A stretch of DNA of 37,871 nt from JAAEKA01 sp049299095 (GCA_049299095.1 JBAQWV010000110.1:1-37871); one strand, 5' to 3'; counted from the first letter of the stretch, positions 24,968-33,302 are shown. Numbers and translations: made by a program. Notes: generated from the sequence alone by a model not told the origin.

Positions 24968-26329
24968 TTAAAAACTGCCCAGCCAATTGACCACCAGACC
25001 CGCCGGTAGCTTGGGGTAAAAATAGGTGGCTTTGGGCGGCATCACCTCGCCCGCGTCCGATACCGCCTGCAACTGCGCCAGCGGCGTAGGGTTGACCAGA
25101 AATGCAGCCTGGAAGCGCCCCGCCGCTACCCCCGCCACGGCCTCATCCGCGCGCGGGGTGAAGGCCACAAAGCGTTTCAATTCCGTGGGGTCGGGGTTGA
25201 TGCCAAGCAACGGCCCCAACACCAGGCTTTGCAGAATCGCCACGTCCACTGCGGCTACGGGCGCGGGGTAATCGGCCAGCACGCGCGCTGCGGTGGCAGG
25301 TGTCTCGCGGCGATACAATCCATAGTATACCACGTCGCCTGCGTTATCCGGCAGCACCAGGACAAAGGTTGCGCCCTCCGTTTGCCCCGACACCACGGTG
25401 AAATCTTCGTTCAGCCCGGCCAGCAGGCTTGTTGCTGTAAATTGCACCACATCATGAATGCAGCGATGCGTCGGCAGGATCACAACGCCCGCGTCCTCCA
25501 TGCACGCGGCATAGACCCAGGCTGTATCAAAGGGCAGCGGAATTTCCGGCGGCGCAGCGGGCAGGTCCACGTAGCCCGGCACAGCCTGCCAGCTCGACAA
25601 AGGCGCGGGCGCGACCGCTTCCGGCTGTCCGCCACCGCGCTGCCAGCGTTGATAGGTGCGGGCGGTTTCGTAGCGGTGATGTCCGTCGGCCAGATAGAAA
25701 GTCTTCGGCTCCAGCGCCGTGGTCAGCGCAGCCAGCAAAGCGGGATCGGTGATCGCCCACAAGGCATTGTTTGTGCCGTCGTCATCGGTGAACTGTGCCA
25801 CCGGCGGCTCGGTCAGCGTGCGCGCCAGCGGCGCTTGCACTACGCCCGCCGGGTCGGAGTAGAGTAAAAAGATCGGACTGCACTGCGCGCCGGTGGCGAT
25901 GGTCAAGGCCAACCGATCTGCTTTCGCCGCGGGAAAGGTGCGTTCGTGCGGCAGGATGCCCTCGCCCCACGGCGCAAGACGCAGACGAAAGATCAAGCCG
26001 CGGCGCGTGGCAATTTGTCCATTTGGCAGCGTGGTGCGCTGTTGCAGCAGGTAAATCGCCGGGCTGGCCTCTTGCCGCAACACCCCGCGGCCTTGCCAGT
26101 CGGCCAGAGTGGCTGCGGCGCGCGTGTAGCGATTGGCTGTGTCACCGTCGCCAGGTTGATCCTGCGTCAGTTCCAGCCGGATGATGTTGTCAGCATGGCG
26201 CGCATAAAACGCGGCCTGCTGGGCCGGGCTGATCACATCGTAGGGGGGTGTTACCAGCTCGGCTAGGTCAGCCACGCCGGCAGCGTGCAAGTCATAGCGC
26301 CAGCCACGAAAAGGAAAGATACGAGTCAT
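24968..26329 (-). CDS. DUF1015 family protein
   Basis: A 453-residue cytoplasmic protein matching DUF1015 from end to end: the N-terminal signature RIFPFRGWRY then VTPPYDVIS, the middle IYLLQQ and LPHERTFPAAKADRL, and the hallmark FYLADGHHRYETA. The biochemical role of the family is not established as far as I know; the ADGHHR segment suggests a catalytic or nucleotide-related site, but I do not assign one. I chose ATG 26329 because GGAGA lies upstream and the family begins at the PFRG region; the frame extends to 26374. The preceding HAD gene ends with a terminator-like stem, so this gene likely has its own promoter. Confidence 0.9.
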   Translation of the reverse strand: MTRIFPFRGWRYDLHAAGVADLAELVTPPYDVISPAQQAAFYARHADNIIRLELTQDQPGDGDTANRYTRAAATLADWQGRGVLRQEASPAIYLLQQRTTLPNGQIATRRGLIFRLRLAPWGEGILPHERTFPAAKADRLALTIATGAQCSPIFLLYSDPAGVVQAPLARTLTEPPVAQFTDDDGTNNALWAITDPALLAALTTALEPKTFYLADGHHRYETARTYQRWQRGGGQPEAVAPAPLSSWQAVPGYVDLPAAPPEIPLPFDTAWVYAACMEDAGVVILPTHRCIHDVVQFTATSLLAGLNEDFTVVSGQTEGATFVLVLPDNAGDVVYYGLYRRETPATAARVLADYPAPVAAVDVAILQSLVLGPLLGINPDPTELKRFVAFTPRADEAVAGVAAGRFQAAFLVNPTPLAQLQAVSDAGEVMPPKATYFYPKLPAGLVVNWLGSF

Positions 26330-26342
26330 ACGTCTCCCATAG

Positions 26343-26365
26343 AAAAGCGGGCTGGCTGCCCGCTT
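26343..26365 (-). terminator. Probable terminator after the HAD-like gene
   Basis: The 8-bp GC-rich arms at 26345-26352 and 26358-26365 enclose a 5-base loop and run into TTTT on the minus strand (26346-26343), 28 bases past the stop of the 26393-27553 gene. Confidence 0.75.
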
Positions 26366-26392
26366 CATTGCCATGTTTGGGTATTGAATCCA

Positions 26393-27553
26393 TTAAGCCA
26401 GCGCGAGCTGCACCAGTCGGTCGGTCAATGCTTCGCCAACAACCACTGTCGGCAGCCGGTGCAGCGGTTGATAGCCCTGCGCGGCGAGCGCCGGTGTGGG
26501 GGTGGTGGCTTCATCCGGCTTGTCGGACATGGTGAGTAGCAGACAGCCGCGCTGTTTTAGCCACAACGCCACTGCGCGCACTTCCTCAGTGATGCAGATT
26601 TCCTCCGCCAGCAGTGCATCTACCGGTGCATCCATCGGCAAATGATTGAAGCGGGCGGCGGTGCGGCGGTATTCGTTGCGCCGAAAGGCCTTGAACGGGG
26701 TGGGGTCGCCTGCCTGCACCAGCGGATAGACCTCGCCATGCACTGCCTGCAAGCCCGGATGCGCTGCGGCCATCTGCCCGTCGGCCCAGCCGATGAACTG
26801 CTCGAAACTGCGCATCTCGCCGGCTTGCACCTGCGCCACCAGATCGGGCAGCTCGATTACCCCGGCGCTGATCACCAGGCAGATGTAGGCGAGATAATCC
26901 TGATTGTCTGCGGTGAAGGGATGGAACGAGGGGTCACCGAGAGTTTTGTAAGCATGGAGGAACCGCTCGCGCTGGAAGGCATCGCCCAGCGAATCGGCCA
27001 CGGTCAGTTCAACCCCTTCGACACGCGCCGCGTCGATGACGTGCGCATTGCGGCCACGCGCGGCGATGGCGGTTTTGTCCATGTCAATCACCACGGCAGT
27101 ACCGGCATCAAGCTGTGCGCCCGCAGCCTGCACCGCGGCCAACCAGTCGGCCAGCAGCGCCCAGCGATTGCCCAGCGTCACGTTGTCGGCTTCACGGACC
27201 AAAGCAGGGGCCGCGTTCAACTTTTCGTTGCCGATAAAGCACCAGCCGGGCCAGCCGCCCATGCGCGCCAGATTGCGAAAGGCATTGCCGTCAGCCATCG
27301 CGGTGTCGCCGATGAAGAGTAACTCGCGTATCGGGGTGTCGGGCTGCTCCAGCTTGCGCGCCTCGCGCACGAACCACACCGACGCGCGGGCATAGTCGGG
27401 TTCGTGCTTGCGCGGAATGCGTGCATTGGGCAGCCCCATTGCTTGCCAGGCCTCGGCCAGGCCGGGTAGGCGCGGGTCGAACGGCTGCAAGTTGCGCAGG
27501 ATCACCAGGTCGCCGAAGATTTCGTAAAGGGAAGAGGTTGTGGAAGTTTGCAT
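26393..27553 (-). CDS. HAD-superfamily-like protein with unusual motif order
   Basis: A 386-residue cytoplasmic protein. The HAD nucleophile motif appears at residues 157-161 as VVIDMDKT (D-x-D-x-T with Asp nucleophile), and TMSDKPDEA near 345 could supply the motif III/IV region. Unexpectedly, a second HAD-like stretch (FIGDTAMADGNAF, residues 80-92) lies before the nucleophile and looks like a motif IV acid loop from another HAD unit. The protein may therefore contain two HAD-like halves, the first lacking a nucleophile. Phosphohydrolase activity is inferred from the motif only; substrate unknown. It lies just downstream of asd on the same strand. Confidence 0.65.
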   Translation of the reverse strand: MQTSTTSSLYEIFGDLVILRNLQPFDPRLPGLAEAWQAMGLPNARIPRKHEPDYARASVWFVREARKLEQPDTPIRELLFIGDTAMADGNAFRNLARMGGWPGWCFIGNEKLNAAPALVREADNVTLGNRWALLADWLAAVQAAGAQLDAGTAVVIDMDKTAIAARGRNAHVIDAARVEGVELTVADSLGDAFQRERFLHAYKTLGDPSFHPFTADNQDYLAYICLVISAGVIELPDLVAQVQAGEMRSFEQFIGWADGQMAAAHPGLQAVHGEVYPLVQAGDPTPFKAFRRNEYRRTAARFNHLPMDAPVDALLAEEICITEEVRAVALWLKQRGCLLLTMSDKPDEATTPTPALAAQGYQPLHRLPTVVVGEALTDRLVQLALA

Positions 27554-27594
27554 GAAACGATCAAGCAGCGCGCTGAACCAATGGCGCTGAAATG

Positions 27595-28647
27595 TTAACG
27601 GATGTAGCCCTGCTTCAGCAGCAGTTCAGCGTTCAGCACTGATCCGCCCGCCGCGCCGCGCACGGTGTTGTGCCCCAACACCACGAATTTGATGTCCAGG
27701 ATCGGGTCGGGGCGCACGCGGCCCACCACAGTTGCCATGCCGTTGCCTGCCATGCGGTCAAGACGCACCTGTGGGCGGTCTGGCTCGTCGCGCACGATGA
27801 TGCACGGATCGGGCGCGCTCGGCAGCGCCATCTGCTGCGGCAGGCTGCGATAGCTGCGCAGGGCCTCGATGACCTGCTCCGGCGTGGCTTTTTGGTGCAG
27901 CGCCACCGACACACATTCGAGGTGGCCGTCAAGGGTGTGGACGCGGTTGCAATGTGCGCTCATCACGAAGTCGGCGAAATCAACGCCTGTGCCATTGAAG
28001 CGGCCCAACATCTTGAGCGGCTCGGTTTCGAGCTTCGGCTCCTCGTTGCCAATGTACGGGATGACGTTGTCGGTGATGTCCAGGGTGGACACGCCGGGAT
28101 AGCCTGCGCCGGAAACCGCCTGCATGGAGACCACAAAGACCTTTTGCAGGCCAAAGGCGTCGTGGAGCGGCTTGAGCGCAGCAGTTAGGTGCGTGGCAGT
28201 ACAATTAGCGTTGGCGACGATGAACCCGCGCCAACCGCGGCGCTGCTGCTGTATATGCAATAGTTCGGCGTGTTCCGGGTTTACGTCGGTAATCATCAGC
28301 GGCACGTCGTCATCCATGCGGTGCGGCCCGGCGTTGGTGAACACGTAATAGCCTGCTTGCGCGAATTCCGCCTCGACGCGCGCGGCCACATCGTTGGGCG
28401 TGGCCGAGAAAATGACCTGACAGTCTTCGAAATGCTGTGGCTCGCCCAGCCGCAATTCCATGTCGCGGACAGCCGCGGGCATGTCCGGTTGCAGCACCCA
28501 GCGGCGCTCGCGGTACTTGACGCCCGCGGAGCGGTCAGATGCGCCCAGCGCGGCGACCTCAAACCAGGGATGATCGGCCAGTAACTGCACAAACCGTTGG
28601 CCGACTGCGCCAGTCGCGCCCAGAATACCTACTTTGATCTTATTCAT
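27595..28647 (-). CDS. asd: Aspartate-semialdehyde dehydrogenase
   Basis: A 350-residue NADPH-dependent enzyme converting aspartyl-4-phosphate to aspartate semialdehyde, the branch point to lysine/diaminopimelate, threonine and methionine. The nucleotide-binding motif VGILGATGAVGQRF is at the N-terminus, the catalytic cysteine is Cys149 in VANANCTATHL, and the signature MQAVSGAGYPG follows. The catalytic-base His is expected in the segment SAHCNRVHTLDGH. Its length and the SGAGYPG motif match the archaeal/yeast-type branch rather than the E. coli type. Start ATG 28647 opens directly on the Rossmann strand. The next gene downstream is the HAD-like protein. Confidence 0.95.
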   Translation of the reverse strand: MNKIKVGILGATGAVGQRFVQLLADHPWFEVAALGASDRSAGVKYRERRWVLQPDMPAAVRDMELRLGEPQHFEDCQVIFSATPNDVAARVEAEFAQAGYYVFTNAGPHRMDDDVPLMITDVNPEHAELLHIQQQRRGWRGFIVANANCTATHLTAALKPLHDAFGLQKVFVVSMQAVSGAGYPGVSTLDITDNVIPYIGNEEPKLETEPLKMLGRFNGTGVDFADFVMSAHCNRVHTLDGHLECVSVALHQKATPEQVIEALRSYRSLPQQMALPSAPDPCIIVRDEPDRPQVRLDRMAGNGMATVVGRVRPDPILDIKFVVLGHNTVRGAAGGSVLNAELLLKQGYIR

Positions 28648-28775
28648 GCGTTCAATCTCTGTATAAAGTTCGTCGTGGCTTGATTTAAGAGCCAGGGACT
28701 ACGCGATGGGGCCAGTTCTCGTCATTTGGCATGACAAATTCTCTGTCTGGCAGCGTTTTGCATACGTCCTGAGCT

Positions 28776-29210
28776 TCAAAACTCGATATCAATTTCCTGC
28801 AGATGGTTTTCTGTGGGAACGGCTTTGTTGCGTGCTTCCACCAGCGCCAGCCGGTTGTCAATCAGCACGCGCGCGGCCAGCAGTAATTCGCGCTCGGCCC
28901 CGCGGATGTGGCCCCAGAACTCGTCGTTCAGCCCAGCCCCGCGCAGGGACCCGCGCAAACCGCGTACCCCCTCGGCCAGCCAACTGTTGAAGGAGAAGTC
29001 ACTGTCCGTCTGCGCCAGGCTTTCGGCGTCTAGCCAGGGCGTACTGAACAGATGCTCCCACGGGTCGTCGGAGGCGTTATCAACCGACGGCGCGGCTGCG
29101 GGTCGCGCCCGCCGTGCGGCCTCAGCCATGTGCAGACGTTCAGCCTCGGCCTTCGCCTCAGCTTTGGCCTCGTATTCAGCTATGCGCGCGCGGATGTCGT
29201 CACTTGGCAT
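28776..29210 (-). CDS. Hypothetical protein with charged N-terminal helix
   Basis: About 144 residues, no recognised domain. Residues 5-40 are a highly charged, alanine-rich helix (ARIAEYEAKAEAKAEAERL), probably coiled-coil, followed by a low-complexity linker and a C-terminal half with FWGHIRGAERELLLAARVL that could be a small helical unit. I chose ATG 29210 rather than the TTG at 29276: a good promoter (29258-29286) overlaps the longer version, so its transcript would start inside it. No membrane segment or signal peptide. Confidence 0.6.
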   Translation of the reverse strand: MPSDDIRARIAEYEAKAEAKAEAERLHMAEAARRARPAAAPSVDNASDDPWEHLFSTPWLDAESLAQTDSDFSFNSWLAEGVRGLRGSLRGAGLNDEFWGHIRGAERELLLAARVLIDNRLALVEARNKAVPTENHLQEIDIEF

Positions 29211-29257
29211 ATAGCACACTTTCAGGGAACGTGGATCACCAGCCTGCAAGCGAGCCG

Positions 29258-29286
29258 ATTGTAGCTTAAGAAACAAGGCTTGGCAA
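29258..29286 (-). promoter_or_regulatory. Promoter for the 28776-29210 gene
   Basis: On the minus strand TTGCCA (29286-29281) and TACAAT (29263-29258) are exactly 17 bases apart, about 48 bases before ATG 29210. Confidence 0.65.
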
Positions 29287-29312
29287 AAGCAGCGGCGGTA
29301 GGATGGCCGCGT

Positions 29313-29579
29313 TTAAGCAATACCCTGTCGCCACCAGGCCGCGAGCAGCCGCCATTCGTTGGTCTGGCGGTTCCAGCATAGTTGCACTGTATCACCGGTA
29401 CGTGTCTGAACCATAAAACAGTGCCATTCGATGTTGTTGATGGTTTCTGTCCATTGACGCCCCAGACCGGCCACGTAATAGACCCGTTCCTGCCAGGTGA
29501 ATGCGATGGGATAGACTTTGCCCTCGCGCGCGAAGCGCACATGTGTGGTGATGGTTTCATTTACCAGTGTTCGATCCAT
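29313..29579 (-). CDS. Small protein resembling DUF6504
   Basis: An 88-residue protein with alternating strands: AFTWQERVYYV, then a Trp-containing turn, WHCFMVQTRTGDTVQL, and a final WRLLAAWW. The pattern 'P..F.W..R.Y.V...W' and the C-terminal WRL resemble DUF6504-type small proteins, but I cannot confirm it. Its start codon lies 23 bases inside the end of the cinA-type gene on the same strand, so the two are translationally coupled. Function unknown. Confidence 0.6.
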   Translation of the reverse strand: MDRTLVNETITTHVRFAREGKVYPIAFTWQERVYYVAGLGRQWTETINNIEWHCFMVQTRTGDTVQLCWNRQTNEWRLLAAWWRQGIA

Positions 29580-30069
29580 AGCGTTCCTCCAGATAGGTTT
29601 GCAATAAATGCAGCGCGGCCGCGGCGGATGCCTGCTTGTTTGCTACGCGGTCGCCCGTCCACACCACCTGCCTGCTGTGCTGGGCATCGGCCGCGGCCAG
29701 ATGCAGCCAGGTCAAACCCACCGGCTTATCGGGGGTGCCACCACCCGGCCCAGCGATGCCGGTCACGCTGAGCGCGAGATCGCTGCCCAGCAAGCGCCGC
29801 ACCCCGGCTGCCATCTCCGCGGCGCACGGCGCACTGACCGCGCCATGCCGGGCCAGCGTTTCTGCGGCCACGCCCAGCACCTGCTGTTTGATGCGGTTGT
29901 GATAGGCCAACACGCCGCCGAGAAAATAGTCGGAGCTGCCTGACACATCGGTGAGCGCGTCGCCAAGCAGGCCGCCGGTGCAAGATTCAGCTACGGCCAG
30001 CGTCAGATGGTGCTGGCGCAGCCAGTCGCCAACGTGCGCTGCTTGTTCGATCAATAGAGGGGTTGCCAT
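29557..30069 (-). CDS. pncC: CinA-type nicotinamide-nucleotide amidohydrolase
   Basis: A 170-residue single-domain CinA C-terminal protein. Diagnostic motifs are TLAVAESCTGGLLG (with the catalytic-region Ser), FLGGVLAYHNRIKQQVLGV, GAVSAPCAAEMAAGV and SVTGIAGPGGGTPDKPVG. It deamidates nicotinamide mononucleotide to nicotinate mononucleotide in pyridine-nucleotide salvage. I chose ATG 30069 because homologues begin just before this point and AAGGAT lies upstream; the frame extends to 30105. It lacks the N-terminal molybdopterin-binding domain of full-length CinA. Its end overlaps the DUF6504-like gene by 23 bases. Confidence 0.92.
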   Translation of the reverse strand: MATPLLIEQAAHVGDWLRQHHLTLAVAESCTGGLLGDALTDVSGSSDYFLGGVLAYHNRIKQQVLGVAAETLARHGAVSAPCAAEMAAGVRRLLGSDLALSVTGIAGPGGGTPDKPVGLTWLHLAAADAQHSRQVVWTGDRVANKQASAAAALHLLQTYLEERYGSNTGK

Positions 30070-30171
30070 TGCGATTCCAATCCTTTTGCAGGCACTGGCT
30101 GCCACTGGACAACGGCGGCAGCTTGTGGTAGCATGACAGGCAGCGATTATTATCCGTAAAGGAGAATTCTC

Positions 30172-30528
30172 ATGAAGAAATTGATGATGTTCCTCGGCCT
30201 GGTGCTAGGCGCAGTGGCCGCCGCGCTGATTGTGCGCAAGATGGTCTGCCCGACTGATTCCCTGCCGTTGCCCGCCACGCAGCGCAACGACAGCGTAGAT
30301 GTGCCCGCTTTCGACGAAAGTGAACTGGGTGGGCAGGTCAGCCCGGAATTGTTAAGCATTCTGGTCAGCCCGGATGACAAAGGCCCGCTGACTCTGTCCA
30401 GCGACGGTAAGTGGCTGATCAATCCACGCAATGGCTATCGCTATCCGATCCGCCGCGGCATTCCGGTCATGTTAATCGAAGAAGGCCGCCGCAATCAGGA
30501 TGTGAGCTTGATCACGCAGTCGGCCTGA
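30172..30528 (+). CDS. Membrane-anchored Trm112/UPF0434-like protein lacking zinc cysteines
   Basis: A 118-residue protein. One N-terminal membrane segment (about 5-20, FLGLVLGAVAAALIV) is followed by a linker and a C-terminal Trm112-like fold (about 58-105): LLSILVSPDDKGPL, a GKWLINPRNGYRYPI strand region and GIPVMLIEEG, which follow the YcaR/UPF0434 pattern closely. Where that family usually has zinc-binding cysteines, this one reads SPDD and INPRN, so it cannot bind zinc the usual way. AAGGAG precedes ATG 30172 and a terminator follows the gene. Trm112 proteins normally activate methyltransferases; here the role is unknown. Confidence 0.8.
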   Translation: MKKLMMFLGLVLGAVAAALIVRKMVCPTDSLPLPATQRNDSVDVPAFDESELGGQVSPELLSILVSPDDKGPLTLSSDGKWLINPRNGYRYPIRRGIPVMLIEEGRRNQDVSLITQSA

Positions 30529-30549
30529 TCGTTCAGCCATCCAAAGACA

Positions 30550-30601
30550 GGAGCGAGGCGCTGCTGTGCGGTTATCCGCCGGTTGCGCCTCGCTCCTTTT
30601 T
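30550..30601 (+). terminator. Rho-independent terminator after the Trm112-like gene
   Basis: Perfect 12-bp GC-rich arms (30550-30561 and 30585-30596) with a 23-base loop are followed by five T residues (30597-30601), 22 bases past the stop codon. It lies between convergent genes. Confidence 0.9.
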
Positions 30602-30629
30602 GTTCACCTAACCACAGCCCTGACGCAGC

Positions 30630-31922
30630 TTATTGGGCGGGACGAGCGCCTAGTGTCACCGGAATGATTTCCTGCGCGCTGTTTTCGTGCAGCACAGTCA
30701 GTTGCACAGTGTCGCCTACCGATGCGTTGCGGAACAGGTAGATCAGCAGGTCATCGAATTTCTGCACCGGCTGGTCGTTGATACCGATGATCAAGTCGCC
30801 GCCTGCTTGCAGATAAACCGGTTCGCCCGTCAGCATGTTGACGCCCATCACCACATCGGTGTCGTGGCTGGCGCCGGTCACACCAGCGCGGGCCGCCGGG
30901 CCGCCATCTACCACGCTGGTCACGTACGCGCCGCGCGCCTGCGCAGGAAAGCCCAACGCTTCAGCCCATTCAGGCGAGAAGGTCTGGCCGGAAACGCCGA
31001 TGAAGGGATGTTCATAGGCGCCGCGCTCGGCCAGCACCGGCACCACCCGCTGCGCGATGTAGATCGGAATGGCGAAGCCGACGCCGGAATTGGCGCGCAC
31101 GCCGCCGTCGCTACGGATTTGCGCGTTGATGCCGATCACGCGGCCTTGCGAGTCGAGCAGCGGACCGCCCGAGTTGCCGGGGTTGATTGGTGCGTCGGTC
31201 TGGATGACCTCGGGGATGGTGTAGCGGGCGTCGAGCGAGCTGATGCTGCGTCCGAGGCCGCTGACTGTGCCAACGGTCATTGAACCGGCGAAGTCAAAGG
31301 GTGCGCCGATAGCAATGGCGCGATCACCGACTTGCAGATCGTCTATGCTGCCCTGTTCGACCGGCACGAGATCCAAGCCGAGGGTGTCAATCTGGATGAC
31401 GGCCAGATCGCTGAACGGGTCTGCGCCCAGCACTGTGCCGGTGGCGGAACGATCATCAGCAAAGATCACCTGCACGCCGTTTGCACCTTCAACCACATGG
31501 GCGTTGGTCACGATGAGGCCGCTGGCATCCCAGACGAAGCCGGAACCCTGGCCCTGCGGCAGATCTTCCTCGGTGGTAGTGGTTTGCACTACGCCGAGGC
31601 TGATGATCTTGACGACGGAAGGATTGGCCTTCTGATACACTGCGTGAAGTATCTGCGGTTCTACATCCGTGCCCGGCTCGATGATGATCGGTGCGGATGG
31701 GGGCGCGGCGGGCTGATTGCTCTGACCAAGCTGCGGTGCCGGTGCAGCAGTGGGCGCGGCATTGGGCAAGGTGAATTCAAAGCCGTTTTGCGGTTGGTTG
31801 ACAGCACTGCGGCCCGCTAAATTGCGCATGCCGACTAGGCCGGCGACCAGACACAAGCAAAGAACCACCAGCACTAACAACGCAGCAAAAACAAGCACTG
31901 GCCCACGTTGTTTGGTATCCAT
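30630..31922 (-). CDS. HtrA/DegP-like serine protease with PDZ domain
   Basis: A 430-residue membrane-anchored protease. One N-terminal membrane segment (about 8-30) and a Pro/Ala-rich linker lead to a trypsin-like domain with triad His142 (TNAHVV), Asp172 (DPFSDLAVI) and Ser251 (NPGNSGGPL). A single PDZ domain follows (about 320-425) with FIGVSG, ARAGV and GGDLIIGINDQPV. Such proteins degrade or refold damaged extracytoplasmic proteins. Start ATG 31922 has AGGAG upstream, and a 7-bp hairpin lies in the leader. It converges on the Trm112-like gene. Confidence 0.94.
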   Translation of the reverse strand: MDTKQRGPVLVFAALLVLVVLCLCLVAGLVGMRNLAGRSAVNQPQNGFEFTLPNAAPTAAPAPQLGQSNQPAAPPSAPIIIEPGTDVEPQILHAVYQKANPSVVKIISLGVVQTTTTEEDLPQGQGSGFVWDASGLIVTNAHVVEGANGVQVIFADDRSATGTVLGADPFSDLAVIQIDTLGLDLVPVEQGSIDDLQVGDRAIAIGAPFDFAGSMTVGTVSGLGRSISSLDARYTIPEVIQTDAPINPGNSGGPLLDSQGRVIGINAQIRSDGGVRANSGVGFAIPIYIAQRVVPVLAERGAYEHPFIGVSGQTFSPEWAEALGFPAQARGAYVTSVVDGGPAARAGVTGASHDTDVVMGVNMLTGEPVYLQAGGDLIIGINDQPVQKFDDLLIYLFRNASVGDTVQLTVLHENSAQEIIPVTLGARPAQ

Positions 31923-31940
31923 ATCTTACTCCTGAAGCTG

Positions 31941-31958
31941 GCGGGCTATCAAGCCCGC
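31941..31958 (-). promoter_or_regulatory. Stem in the htrA-like leader
   Basis: The 7-bp arms GCGGGCT (31941-31947) and AGCCCGC (31952-31958) pair around ATCA, just upstream of the htrA-like ribosome site. It could act as an operator or mRNA stem. Confidence 0.45.
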
Positions 31959-32266
31959 GTGAATAAAAGCATATAAACGCTGCGACGCAACAGCGCCAAA
32001 CGGTTTCATTATACCACAATCGCTACAGGCGCATGTAAGCTGCCTTGCGCGACGGTGGAGGAATTTCGGTTGGAGCGACGACGAACCAGTCCGTTGGTAG
32101 CTGTATTCGCATCTGGGGATACGAACGCCTCTAGTCTGTGGCTGACGCTGCGACAAGCAACGATTACGGGATTATTTTCTTGATTTGCAACAGGGGCTTC
32201 GTAGTTTGAGAATCGGTGACACCATATTTCAACCGAATTCCATACACTACCTCCATAAACTCCCTA

Positions 32267-32294
32267 TTGACGAGTTGGATGTTTATGGTAAAAT
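32267..32294 (+). promoter_or_regulatory. Promoter for the LysM gene
   Basis: TTGACG (32267-32272) and TAAAAT (32289-32294) are separated by 16 bases, about 47 bases before ATG 32341. Confidence 0.7.
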
Positions 32295-32340
32295 AGAGAC
32301 GCGGAACTATCGGCTCATGTCGATCTTAAGGAGAGAAATC

Positions 32341-33174
32341 ATGAAGAAAACAGTATTGTTTGGAATTTTCATGGCCGCAGTCATGCTGTTATCGCCGCTG
32401 GCAATGTTTGCGCCGACGGCTCAAGCCAGCTCGGTTGCGAGTCCGGCGTATGGCCAACAGTGCGTGTATCACACAGTTCGCTATGGAGAAAACCTGTCCA
32501 GCATCGGGGATTACTACGGCGTTAACATGTGGGTGATTGCACAACGCAACGGAATTTACAATCCCAACTACATTTGGGCGGGGCAAACTCTGTTGATCTA
32601 TTGCTACACACCCAAGCCACCTGCTCCAAAGCCTGCTCCGAAGCCTGCTCCGAAGCCAGTACCAACGCAGCCGCCTTATTATGCGCCGCCTGCACAGCCT
32701 GGCGATGGCCCGGCCGCGTCTTGCCCGATCCCGCCGCAGAATGGTTTTGGAAACGTGTGGGTACGCAACGCCTCGGTGCGCGATCAGTTGGGATGTCCCT
32801 CCAATGGTGAGCAGGGCTTCAATGGCGCACAGGAAACCTTCTACAATGGCTTTGTGATTGCCAGTGACACCACCGGCACCATCTTTGCCATGTACAAAGA
32901 TGGCGGCTGGCAACAGTTCCGCAACACCTGGGTTTCAGGCGAGCCGATTTCGAACCCCACTCTGACGCCGCCGGCTGGCTGGTATCAGCCTGAATACGGC
33001 ATCGGCAAGGTGTGGCGCAACGAAGCGGGCGTGTCGCAGCGTTTGGGCTGGGCACGCTGGCCTGCGGCTGGCACGAATGGAACCGTGCAGATGTATCAGG
33101 GCGGTATCATGGTATGGACGCCTGCCACGGGTGTGTGGGTGCTGTATAACAACGGTACTTACAAACGCTTCTAG
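32341..33174 (+). CDS. Secreted LysM-domain protein
   Basis: A 277-residue secreted protein. The signal peptide (KKTVLFGIFMAAVMLL, cleavage probably after AQA) is followed by one LysM module (about 43-88: YHTVRYGENLSSIGDYYGV, then WAGQTLLIYCYTP) that binds peptidoglycan or related glycans. A Pro/Lys tandem linker (APKP repeats) leads to a C-terminal region (about 125-277) with several strands and short repeats (NGFGNVWVRN and GIGKVWRNEAG; RDQLGCP and SQRLGWA) resembling LGFP-like cell-wall repeats. I chose ATG 32341: AAGGAGAGAAATC precedes it and a promoter lies upstream. Likely attached to the cell envelope. Confidence 0.9.
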   Translation: MKKTVLFGIFMAAVMLLSPLAMFAPTAQASSVASPAYGQQCVYHTVRYGENLSSIGDYYGVNMWVIAQRNGIYNPNYIWAGQTLLIYCYTPKPPAPKPAPKPAPKPVPTQPPYYAPPAQPGDGPAASCPIPPQNGFGNVWVRNASVRDQLGCPSNGEQGFNGAQETFYNGFVIASDTTGTIFAMYKDGGWQQFRNTWVSGEPISNPTLTPPAGWYQPEYGIGKVWRNEAGVSQRLGWARWPAAGTNGTVQMYQGGIMVWTPATGVWVLYNNGTYKRF

Positions 33175-33197
33175 TCGTTTTAGGTAGTCATGTAGTT

Positions 33198-33233
33198 AAC
33201 GGCCAGCCTCACCAGCAGGGGCTGGCCGTTTTT
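33198..33233 (+). terminator. Rho-independent terminator after the LysM gene
   Basis: Perfect 11-bp arms (33198-33208 and 33220-33230) with an 11-base loop are followed by TTTTT, 23 bases after the stop codon. Confidence 0.92.
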
Positions 33234-33244
33234 GTTGTTAACAT

Positions 33245-33273
33245 TTGACAGCGTTCATACCCCGTTGTATGAT
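33245..33273 (+). promoter_or_regulatory. Sigma-70 promoter for tatA
   Basis: TTGACA (33245-33250) and TATGAT (33268-33273) are exactly 17 bases apart, about 30 bases before the tatA start. Confidence 0.85.
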
Positions 33274-33302
33274 GCAGGTAAGAATCGTATGGAGGTCTTA
33301 CT

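Larger units (their letters stand above)
31923..32340. other. 418-base intergenic region between divergent htrA-like and LysM genes
   Basis: No supported gene. It holds the htrA-like leader stem (31941-31958), AT-rich stretches near 31960-32035, and a sigma-70-like promoter for the LysM gene (32267-32294). Most of 32040-32260 shows no recognisable signal. Small open frames here lack a plausible ribosome site. Confidence 0.6.

Noticed and set aside
28706..28990. Plus-strand open frame between asd and the 28776-29210 gene
   Set aside because: Half of it is antisense to the minus-strand gene, its translation is Arg/Pro-rich, and no ribosome site is visible.
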